NCBI GenBank assembly: GCA_030837445.1 | Contig: JAUPKM010000643.1 | Location: 1 to 5,538 of the forward strand | Source: Actinomycetota bacterium | Lineage (GTDB): Bacteria > Actinomycetota > Actinomycetes > S36-B12 > UBA10799 | Length of the DNA stretch: 5,538 bases | Direction: 5' to 3' | In this document: positions 1 to 5,451 of the stretch, in pieces | Layout of the letters: the number at the start of each line of letters is the position of its first letter | Position numbering within the stretch: position 1 is the first letter of the stretch | Translations under genes and position numbers: made by a program | The notes under the pieces: model-generated | Seen by the model: the letters and a program-made list of their open reading frames with translations, nothing else | Told to the model about the DNA's origin: nothing | The model's database searches: none

Positions 1-126
1 GCCAACGCCGACCACGACCTGACCGCCGCAGTTGCGGCGGCCGAGCGGGAAGAGGACTACACCGCTCTGGAACACGCGCGGGACTTCGCCGGTGCAGTCC
101 GATGGAACCTCATCGGGCGTGGCTAG
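1..126 (+). CDS. C-terminal end of an unidentified protein (5'-truncated by window)
   Basis: Frame 1 is open from the first base and ends at a TAG at 124-126, giving 41 residues. The tail is alanine- and charge-rich (it includes AAVAAAEREEDYTALEHARD) and looks helical, ending in WNLIGRG. No start codon is needed because the gene enters from the left. It is too short to assign a family, and I do not recognise it. Its coding character is supported by GC-biased third positions and by the way the next gene's possible starts overlap it: an ATG at 102, or a GTG at 126 sharing the last base of the TAG. That is the usual arrangement of translationally coupled genes, so it may be the upstream member of the same operon. 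Its function remains unknown. Confidence 0.6.
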   Translation, partial: ANADHDLTAAVAAAEREEDYTALEHARDFAGAVRWNLIGRG

Positions 127-1286
127 TGTCGGGGGATGCGGGAGTCTCGAGTACGGCTGTGAGTGCGGCAGTCCCGTCGGCCCCATCCGGGAATCGCCTC
201 GCCTGGCTGGACGTGCTCCGTGCCGGGGCGGTGAGCATTGTGGTCTGGGACCATTTCGTCGGCAGTTTCCTGAACCACACCGGGGTCACCTGGCTGCCAA
301 ATGTGGTCATCAACAAGGTGATCTTCACCCCGTTGGCGATTACGCAGTACGGCGGCTTTCTGGGCGTCTCGGTCTTCTTCCTGATCAGCGGCTACATCAT
401 CGCCCGGACTGCGAGATCCGAGAGCCACCGAAAGTTCGCGATTCGCCGGCTGCTGCGGATCGTCCCGCCGCTGGCATTGGCGACCGTGCTCGGATTCGTA
501 TTGGTCAAGATCAATCCCAATATTTCTCCGCGTGCTGCCGACGCCTCACTCTGGGACATCCTCACCAATGTGACGTTGACCAACTACTTTCTGACTCCGA
601 AGATCGTGTTGGTCGGCGTGGCCTGGTCGCTGGTGGTCGAGGTCGTCTTCTACCTGCTGACGTTTCTGTTCCTGCCGGTGCTGCACTCCAAGCGGTTCAT
701 CGGATTGTTCCCGTTCCTGATCATTGCGGCCGCCCTGCTGTTGCTGGCGACCAGGCGAGATTTCGGACCGAACTATTTCCTGTTGGTTGTGAACTGTCTG
801 TATATGCCGCTGCTGGCCATCGGTAGCGGCTTCTACTTGAAGGAGAGCCGCGTCCTGAACGCGTGGGGCTTCGCAGCGGTGTTGGCCGGCGGTTGGTTGG
901 TGTTCCTGTGGGGAACGTCGCGAATCTATCCGAAGTTCCTCGCCGCCACGGATTCCTACCCGGTCTCGATCGCTGCGGCCGTGTTGCTCTTCACTGTGAT
1001 GTGGTTATTGAGGGACCGGGTCAGAACCTGGCGTCCGATCAAATTGCTCGCGCTGAGCAGTTACTCGATCTACCTGTTCCATGGCATCGTCGGGTTGCCG
1101 GTGTTGGCACACTTCTACACCTCGATCGGCTACACACTGGCGCTGATCCTGGCGTTGGCCGCAACCGCGGGCGCGACGGTCGGGTCCTATCTGCTGGTGG
1201 AGAAGCCTTGCCAGCGCCTCGCCCGCCGACTTACCCGGAGACAGTCGATTCCCGGGACCGTGCAGACGCCGGCTGCGCCCGCGTAG
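102..1286 (+). CDS. Acyltransferase 3 family integral membrane protein (OafA/YrhL-like)
   Basis: A 394-residue polytopic membrane protein of the acyltransferase-3 family, which transfers acyl groups to extracytoplasmic sugars, lipids or glycans. Family marks, numbered from the ATG at 102: the R-x10-H motif (R40 to H51, in LDVLRAGAVSIVVWDH) in the first membrane helix; GVSVFFLISGYII at 88-100; the basic loop IRRLLRIVPP at 114-123; AWSLVVEVVFY at 174-184 with E180; SSYSIYLFHG at 319-328; and the terminal VEKP at 366-369. About ten hydrophobic segments are visible and the length is normal for a stand-alone member. No SGNH domain is fused at the C-terminus. The start is uncertain: ATG 102 overlaps the preceding gene by 25 nt, GTG 126 overlaps its stop by one base, and GTG 159 is also possible. 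None has a strong Shine-Dalgarno, and all keep the R-x10-H motif. The patatin gene follows 9 nt after the stop. The acceptor cannot be read from sequence; glycolipid or cell-wall glycan is an inference. Confidence 0.92.
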   Translation: MEPHRAWLVSGDAGVSSTAVSAAVPSAPSGNRLAWLDVLRAGAVSIVVWDHFVGSFLNHTGVTWLPNVVINKVIFTPLAITQYGGFLGVSVFFLISGYIIARTARSESHRKFAIRRLLRIVPPLALATVLGFVLVKINPNISPRAADASLWDILTNVTLTNYFLTPKIVLVGVAWSLVVEVVFYLLTFLFLPVLHSKRFIGLFPFLIIAAALLLLATRRDFGPNYFLLVVNCLYMPLLAIGSGFYLKESRVLNAWGFAAVLAGGWLVFLWGTSRIYPKFLAATDSYPVSIAAAVLLFTVMWLLRDRVRTWRPIKLLALSSYSIYLFHGIVGLPVLAHFYTSIGYTLALILALAATAGATVGSYLLVEKPCQRLARRLTRRQSIPGTVQTPAAPA

Positions 1287-1295
1287 CGTGGTGAC

Positions 1296-2387
1296 ATGTT
1301 GACCTATGCGTTGGATCTGCAGCGTGTCAGGCAGTACCTCAACCATGCGGTGCGCGCCAATCTGATCTGGCGGGCGACTCGGGCGGACCGTCGCTTCTTG
1401 GAGCAGCTGCGGCGAGGGTTCATCCCCCTACCCGGTGACCGACCGGAGCCGCTGGCAGAACCCTTCCCGGCTGCCCGGAAACGTGTGCTGTCTGCCTTCG
1501 AGAACCGACGAGTGGCCGTGCTGGCGACGGGCGGAAGTGGCGCCCTGGCCTCGACCGTCGGCGTCGCGCGGGCGCTCGAACTGGCCGGTATCACGCCCGT
1601 CGGCTACGGCGTCTGTTCCGGGTCTGCGCTGTTCGGCATTCCGCTTGCGGCGGGGATGTCGCCGACTGAAGTGGCGCGAGCCACCCAGGCTCTATCCGCG
1701 AAGGACTACCTGGACCCCGACTGGCGCGGCTTGCTGGCCGCGCCGTGGCGGCTCGGCCGGGGCTGGGTCGGACTGCTCAGCGGCGACCGGCTTGAGCAGA
1801 CCTACCGCCAGCTTCTTGGCGATGTCACGTTGGGCGAGCTACCGATACCGGTCTGGATGCCGATCTGGAATATCGAGGACAACCGGCTCGAATACCTTGG
1901 TCCGGATACCCATCCGGACTTGCCGGCTGCCAAGGCCGTGCGAATGGCGGTGGCCCTGCCGCTGGCGATTCAACCGAACCAACTCGACGACGGTTGGTGG
2001 CTCGACGGTGGTGTCGTCGACATCCTGCCGGCCGAGCCATTCGTCGGCACCGACCGCTGCGATCTTGCCCTTGTGGTGAACTGCTTCTATCCGCCCGGTT
2101 TCGCCGGCGACCGGGAACCACGTTGGCAGGAATCGACTTTCAGCGTTCTGCATGTGGCCAATCAGGCGCGCACGATGCAGCACATCCAGCTGGCGAGGCG
2201 AGGACTGGCGGACCTGCGCCGCACCGTTCCGGACGTCATCGAACTCGCCCCTGTCGACTACAGCAAGGTTCAGGGGGCGGGGTTGTACGGCCAGTTCCTT
2301 GACACCAGGGAGTGGCCGCGATTCATGGTTGACGGCTACAACAGCGCCGCCATCGCCTTGCGGTCCTTCCAGCCGACTGGACAGTGA
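1296..2387 (+). CDS. Patatin-like phospholipase / lipid acyl hydrolase family protein
   Basis: A 363-residue protein with a patatin-type Ser-Asp hydrolase fold, a family that cleaves acyl ester bonds in phospholipids and other lipids. The glycine-rich oxyanion loop is ATGGSGALAS (77-86), followed by the helix GVARALELAGI. The nucleophile elbow is GVCSGSALFG (105-114) with S108 as the expected nucleophile. The second catalytic residue is D237 in WWLDGGVVDILP, preceded by VRMAVALPLAIQPNQL (215-230), which matches the conserved strand-turn before the DGG motif. The elbow departs from the usual GxSxG: aligned on the following helix it reads V-C-S-G-S. About 70 residues precede the catalytic core, with no signal peptide or clear membrane helix, so a cytoplasmic or peripheral location is likely. 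The ATG at 1296 is the natural start, 9 nt after the acyltransferase stop; a GGTGA lies only one base upstream, so translational coupling is more likely than independent initiation. Its substrate is unknown. Confidence 0.88.
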   Translation: MLTYALDLQRVRQYLNHAVRANLIWRATRADRRFLEQLRRGFIPLPGDRPEPLAEPFPAARKRVLSAFENRRVAVLATGGSGALASTVGVARALELAGITPVGYGVCSGSALFGIPLAAGMSPTEVARATQALSAKDYLDPDWRGLLAAPWRLGRGWVGLLSGDRLEQTYRQLLGDVTLGELPIPVWMPIWNIEDNRLEYLGPDTHPDLPAAKAVRMAVALPLAIQPNQLDDGWWLDGGVVDILPAEPFVGTDRCDLALVVNCFYPPGFAGDREPRWQESTFSVLHVANQARTMQHIQLARRGLADLRRTVPDVIELAPVDYSKVQGAGLYGQFLDTREWPRFMVDGYNSAAIALRSFQPTGQ

Positions 2388-2388
2388 T

Positions 2389-2400
2389 GGGCGCAGGCCC
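2389..2400. terminator. Small GC hairpin between convergent stop codons
   Basis: GGGC (2389-2392) and GCCC (2397-2400) can pair around a GCAG loop. It is the only notable structure in the 24 nt separating the patatin stop (2385-2387) from the stop of the opposing WS/DGAT gene (2412-2414). The stem is only 4 bp and no T-tract follows on either strand, so a terminator role is suggested mainly by position. Confidence 0.15.
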
Positions 2401-2411
2401 CTCCCTGGTCT

Positions 2412-3794
2412 TCAGGTCATCGTCGCGAGCTCGGCGAGCGTCACAGCCTCCGCGCGATCGGCGAGGTCGGCGAAACTGAGGGCCAGCAGTTCCTTCAGTC
2501 GGGCCAGATCGCCGATGAGGAGTTTGTCAGCAATCAGCCCGACCAGAACCTGGTCGTTGTAGGAGAACATCGACACTCCAAGTCCGACATCACCAGCCGC
2601 AGGCACCCAACCAATGATCCCGGCGACGGGCGTTCCAGCCAGGGTGACAACTGATCGCGGACCGGGCACGTTGCTCACGGTGGCCACAATCTTGCCGCTG
2701 AACAACTTTGTGGACAGGTCCTCGACCTGATCGGGCATCGCGCCGATAGCGACCAGCGTCAGGTAGGCGACTACGGCTTCCGGGGAGTCCTTGAGGTCGT
2801 CCGTGATCGCGTGCATTCGGATCAGTCGTGCCATCGGATCCATCTCGCCGGTCGGAAGGGCGACGACGTACTCGCCGAAGATGTTCCCCAGATCGCTGGG
2901 CAGTGGCTGGTCGAGTGGCCGCAGATTGACTGGGACCATCACCCGCACCTGCTCCAACGGTGTGCCCTTCTCAGCCAAGTACCGACCAAGTGCGTCAGCC
3001 AGAACTGCCAGCAGGACATCGTTGACGGTCACGCCAGATCCTCGGCTGATCCGTTTGACTGCCGGAAGGGGCCAGGGGTCGGTCCAGGTAACGTGCTTGT
3101 CGACCCCTATTTGCCCCGCGAGGGCACTGCGTGGTTTTGTGGGTATGGCCGCCAAGTGCGCTAGTCGCCGGACTCCGCGGACGGCGGTGGTGGCAGCGAC
3201 CAATGTGCGATCCGGAGCGCGCAGGGTGCGAAGGCCTTCACGGCCCAGCCGCGAACTGAGATCGAATATTTGCGCCACCCGACTGCGGGGCTCGTCCGCG
3301 GTGAACCCTGCATGGGCCGTGTTGCTGCTCGTCAGCGACAGCAGCACCCTGGTGAGGGTGATGCCGTCGGCGATGCTGTGGTGCATCCGGAACAAGACAG
3401 CCGAGCCTGTGCCGTATCCGTCAAGGAGGTGCACTTGCCACATCGGATGAGTCGGATCCAGCGGAATTGAAATCTGGGTCGCGACGTAGTCGGCCAGTGC
3501 TGCCTGGTCGCCAGCAGGGCCGAGGGTGCGCGCAACGAGATGACGGTCCAGGTCGAAGTCTTCGTCGTCGCTCCATCCCGACCTGCCCAAGGGCAGTCGA
3601 GGAGGCACCGGGTGCTGTCGGAATTTCGGGAACCGCTCGAGCATCTGGGCGGCGATCTCAGCTCTGACGCGTTCCCAGTCCAACGGCTGGTCGGTCCACA
3701 TGATGGCGTGGACCATCATCAGATTCTCGGGTGAGTCCATCCGGTACCAGGCGTGATCCACGGCTGACATTGCACGACTACTCATCTCGGCCAC
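2412..3794 (-). CDS. WS/DGAT family O-acyltransferase (wax ester synthase / diacylglycerol acyltransferase)
   Basis: A 460-residue member of the bacterial wax ester synthase/acyl-CoA:diacylglycerol acyltransferase family, which forms triacylglycerol or wax esters from acyl-CoA and diacylglycerol or fatty alcohol. The catalytic HHxxxDG motif is intact as HHSIADG (H138, H139, D143, G144). Other family marks: MSAVDHAWYRMDSPENLMMV near the N-terminus, PLDPTHPMW (111-119), VTVNDVLLAVLADAL (255-269), VPVNLRP (287-293), and NVPGP (375-379) in the C-terminal WES/DUF1298 part, ending with GVSMFSYNDQVLVGLIAD. Length is normal and the gene appears intact. Two starts are plausible. GTG 3794 has GGAG 8 nt upstream. 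ATG 3785 (457 residues) has GAGGGAG 8 nt upstream and removes only three residues. The gene lies 111 nt downstream of the secreted GH43-like gene on the same strand, so co-transcription is possible but not shown. Mycobacteria carry many paralogues, so whether it favours wax ester or triacylglycerol cannot be said. Confidence 0.95.
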   Translation of the reverse strand: MAEMSSRAMSAVDHAWYRMDSPENLMMVHAIMWTDQPLDWERVRAEIAAQMLERFPKFRQHPVPPRLPLGRSGWSDDEDFDLDRHLVARTLGPAGDQAALADYVATQISIPLDPTHPMWQVHLLDGYGTGSAVLFRMHHSIADGITLTRVLLSLTSSNTAHAGFTADEPRSRVAQIFDLSSRLGREGLRTLRAPDRTLVAATTAVRGVRRLAHLAAIPTKPRSALAGQIGVDKHVTWTDPWPLPAVKRISRGSGVTVNDVLLAVLADALGRYLAEKGTPLEQVRVMVPVNLRPLDQPLPSDLGNIFGEYVVALPTGEMDPMARLIRMHAITDDLKDSPEAVVAYLTLVAIGAMPDQVEDLSTKLFSGKIVATVSNVPGPRSVVTLAGTPVAGIIGWVPAAGDVGLGVSMFSYNDQVLVGLIADKLLIGDLARLKELLALSFADLADRAEAVTLAELATMT

Positions 3795-3905
3795 TCCCTC
3801 GACTCCGACGCTACCGTTGGCAGGTGGTCGGCGCCGGACAAGCGGCCTGACACCGACTTGCCAGCCACGGTCGATACCGACGCCGCCAGCACCGGCGCCA
3901 CGCCG
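3795..3905. other. Intergenic gap between the GH43-like gene and WS/DGAT
   Basis: This 111-nt non-coding gap separates two co-oriented genes. Reading the - strand, a 5-bp stem (3893-3897 with 3884-3888) lies about 8 nt after the GH43-like stop and might act as a weak terminator. A TAGCGT at 3813-3808 resembles a mycobacterial -10 box (TANNNT) 13 nt upstream of the GTG start of WS/DGAT, but no good -35 lies at normal spacing. GGCGCCGG (3830-3837) and CCGGCGCC (3892-3899) form a long-range inverted repeat that GC-rich DNA can produce by chance. The gap permits either read-through or an own promoter. Confidence 0.3.
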
Positions 3906-5105
3906 TCAGCTGCAACTCCATGATCCGGGAGCGGCCGGTAGCGGTTTCAAGAGCACGCCGGCACCCGTTTCGTTCCGAGTACCCAGCCAGCGATCGACCC
4001 ACTGGTATGGCTGGCCGTCGACCGTGAATGCGGTACGCGGCTGCCCTGTGCACCACCTGGCGGAGAGATTACCTCGTACTCGCCAGGGGCCAAAGATCGT
4101 CGGTGCGATCGCGAAGCCTGTCTTGACTCCGGTGTGGCCACCGGCTGACCGGTTCAATGGCGGGCCGGTGCAGTACCCGCAGCCGGGCGAGGAGAATGTC
4201 ATCATCCACGAGCCGTCGGGCATCGGGGCAGCGCCCACGCCTTCGCCAACCCCCACGAAGAACGGAGACCGTGACCCGAGTTCCGCGGCCGACACCCGGG
4301 CCGGGATGCCGGCGAACCTGCCGGTGCCGTTGATCCAGCTGGAATCAAGGCCTTCGACGTAGATGCCATTCTGGGAGCAGACGATGGCAGCATGACTGCC
4401 GGCGGTAAGGATGGAGAAATCGCCGTTGGTGATGCAAGTGCGCAAACTGGGCTTGGCCGTGAAGCCATGACGTGGGCCGGCTTGCTGGCCGCAAGGGCCG
4501 AACGGGCCCTTGCACCCCATTACGTAGTACGCGTTGGCACCGTAGTTGGTGTGGTCGGATGGTGCGTTGAACCACAGCATCCATTGACCGTCGGGTCGCT
4601 TGACCATGCGAGGGTTGAAACAACCGGAACCCGAATTGCCGCAGACGTAGTTCCACCTCTTACCCCTGTCCGGACCCCAGGTGTCCAGAGCTGCCGGTGA
4701 GAAGAGCAGTCGGGGCTTGGACCAAGGACCGGTCAGTGATCGTGACGCGGACACTCCGAAGCCGCAAAACGGCGTCCTGACTACTCCCCAGGTGAAGCCG
4801 CAGCCATATCGCGTGCCGTACAGGTAATAGAGGTTGCCGGACTTGACCACCGTCCCGTCGTGCAGATCGAGTCCGGAGAGGAGTACAGCGCGCGCTTTAG
4901 GCGGTGTCGGCACGTTGGGGGCCGCCGTTCGTGCGGCAGAGCTTGCTGGCCCGCCGGTGCTGGTGGGGGCGGGCGGTGCCGCAATCGCGCGGGGGACGCT
5001 GACCACAAGAGCAAGGGCGATGAGAGTGGCAGCCAAGGCCCCTGCCAGGAGTCTGGACAGTGAGAGACCAGACGTGCGGTGCGGAACCGTGTGAACCGTG
5101 GCCAT
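3906..5105 (-). CDS. Secreted GH43-like five-bladed beta-propeller protein, probable glycoside hydrolase
   Basis: A 399-residue exported protein. An N-terminal signal sequence is clear: basic residues before a hydrophobic core at about 19-38 (LLAGALAATLIALALVVSVP), then an AxA cleavage site at A40-I41-A42. A Pro/Ala/Thr-rich linker covers about 43-72. The mature part has the repeated blade pattern of GH43/GH62-type propellers: LHDGTVVKSGNLYYLYGT (81-98, D83 the likely general base), FNPRMVKRPDGQWMLWFNAP (163-182), GEGVGAAPMPDGSWMMTFSS (287-306, E288 a candidate acid), and a late IAPTIFGPW (333-341). Twelve cysteines, all after the signal, suggest up to six disulfides and an extracytoplasmic location. 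The ATG at 5105 has no Shine-Dalgarno; together with the promoter-like elements upstream this suggests a leaderless message. GH43-related enzymes often cleave arabinosyl or xylosyl bonds, so cell-wall arabinan or a plant glycan is a possible substrate, but that is inference. The catalytic triad is not certain: the second blade has N164 where an Asp is often found. Confidence 0.72.
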   Translation of the reverse strand: MATVHTVPHRTSGLSLSRLLAGALAATLIALALVVSVPRAIAAPPAPTSTGGPASSAARTAAPNVPTPPKARAVLLSGLDLHDGTVVKSGNLYYLYGTRYGCGFTWGVVRTPFCGFGVSASRSLTGPWSKPRLLFSPAALDTWGPDRGKRWNYVCGNSGSGCFNPRMVKRPDGQWMLWFNAPSDHTNYGANAYYVMGCKGPFGPCGQQAGPRHGFTAKPSLRTCITNGDFSILTAGSHAAIVCSQNGIYVEGLDSSWINGTGRFAGIPARVSAAELGSRSPFFVGVGEGVGAAPMPDGSWMMTFSSPGCGYCTGPPLNRSAGGHTGVKTGFAIAPTIFGPWRVRGNLSARWCTGQPRTAFTVDGQPYQWVDRWLGTRNETGAGVLLKPLPAAPGSWSCS

Positions 5106-5113
5106 CGTGATGA

Positions 5114-5142
5114 AGGTTGCCGGTTGACTCCCCAGGAGTCAA
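5114..5142 (-). promoter_or_regulatory. Candidate promoter of the GH43-like gene (leaderless)
   Basis: On the - strand TTGACT (5142-5137) matches the -35 consensus in five of six bases. A 17-nt spacer follows, then CAACCT (5119-5114) as a weak -10. Eight more bases reach the ATG at 5105, so transcription would begin at or next to the start codon. This agrees with the lack of a Shine-Dalgarno there; leaderless messages are common in mycobacteria. The -10 lacks the usual TA at its first two positions, so the call rests on the -35 and the geometry. Confidence 0.35.
5124..5142. repeat. Perfect 8-bp palindrome with 3-nt centre, possible operator
   Basis: TTGACTCC (5124-5131), CCA, then GGAGTCAA (5135-5142) is an exact inverted repeat, centred 28 nt upstream of the GH43-like start. 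It covers the candidate -35 and half of the spacer, where a dimeric repressor would block RNA polymerase. It could instead form a hairpin in a longer transcript. No regulator gene is visible in the window. Confidence 0.45.
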
Positions 5143-5171
5143 GTCTGTGCCTCCGGCTCGTTCCAGCCGAG

Positions 5172-5209
5172 CCCAACTCCATGGCCGAGCCTTGGGCGAT
5201 CGAGTTGGG
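5172..5209. repeat. Inverted repeat CCCAACTC / GAGTTGGG
   Basis: CCCAACTC (5172-5179) and GAGTTGGG (5202-5209) are exact complements around a 22-nt loop. A second stem, GGCTCG (5155-5160) with CGAGCC (5168-5173), overlaps the left arm, so the two could be alternative pairings. There is no T-tract. The wide loop makes it weaker than the other dyads here, and its role is unknown. Confidence 0.3.
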
Positions 5210-5324
5210 TCTTGCAGGTCCTTGTCGCAAACAACCCCGCGTGGTGAGGCAGGTGTGTTAGGCGCCTTCCACATTTCTCGCTTACCTACTGTGCGGTGAA
5301 CGATTTTGTCGCACGGTCGTGGTA

Positions 5325-5340
5325 GTGTACAGGTGTTCGA
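5325..5340 (+). promoter_or_regulatory. Candidate degenerate LexA (SOS) box
   Basis: The mycobacterial SOS box is TCGAAC-N4-GTTCGA. Here GTGTAC-AGGT-GTTCGA matches all six right-half bases and three of six left-half bases (the G, A and C at its third, fifth and sixth positions). It overlaps a TAGTGT (5323-5328) that fits a TANNNT -10 box, a suitable place for repression. It lies 111 nt upstream of the ATG at 5452 and would point to DNA-damage control of that gene. The degenerate left half keeps confidence low. Confidence 0.35.
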
Positions 5341-5405
5341 GTAAATGGTGGTGTGTGGAGATGGTCTCGGCCCGGGTTGTTAGGGGCTGGTGGTGGCGGG
5401 TGCGG

Positions 5406-5437
5406 CTCGAATACTCCTGTCCGTTGAGTATCTCGAG
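5406..5437 (+). repeat. Leader hairpin, 11-bp stem with one bulge
   Basis: CTCGAATACTC (5406-5416) pairs fully with GAGTAT (5426-5431) and TCGAG (5433-5437), leaving only C5432 unpaired, around the 9-nt loop CTGTCCGTT. It ends 14 nt before the ATG at 5452 and reaches the first base of an alternative GTG start at 5437. No T-run follows, so it is not a classic terminator. It could control translation of the rightward gene or be a protein-binding dyad. Confidence 0.45.
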
Positions 5438-5451
5438 TGGTGTTGTGCGTC

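Larger units (their letters stand above)
5106..5451. other. Divergent intergenic region, 346 nt, rich in dyad symmetry
   Basis: This stretch lies between the leftward GH43-like gene and the rightward gene that begins near the window edge. No convincing coding sequence is seen on either strand. It holds a promoter-like element with a palindrome near 5114-5142, a spaced inverted repeat at 5172-5209, a candidate LexA box at 5325-5340 and a bulged hairpin at 5406-5437. Between 5210 and 5300 I see no structure that stands out. Confidence 0.6.

Noticed and set aside
863..1294. A 143-codon open frame on the + strand inside the acyltransferase gene
   Set aside because: It lies wholly in another frame of a well-supported membrane protein and shows no domain. 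High GC makes such shadow frames common.
2791..3450. A 219-codon + strand open frame opposite WS/DGAT
   Set aside because: It is antisense to a gene with an intact HHxxxDG motif. Its composition (Arg, Ser, Thr and Pro heavy) is typical of reverse-strand shadows.
3830..3899. Inverted repeat GGCGCCGG / CCGGCGCC between the GH43-like and WS/DGAT genes
   Set aside because: The core GGCGCC is itself palindromic and common in GC-rich DNA, and the arms are 54 nt apart, so it is probably coincidental.
3817..4362. A 181-codon + strand open frame opposite the GH43-like gene
   Set aside because: It is antisense to a gene with a signal peptide and recognisable blade motifs. Its own translation is low in complexity and matches no family I know.
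5222..5313. Direct repeat TTGTCGCA at 5222-5229 and 5306-5313
   Set aside because: A shared 8-mer is expected about once by chance in a region of this size, and the flanks do not match.
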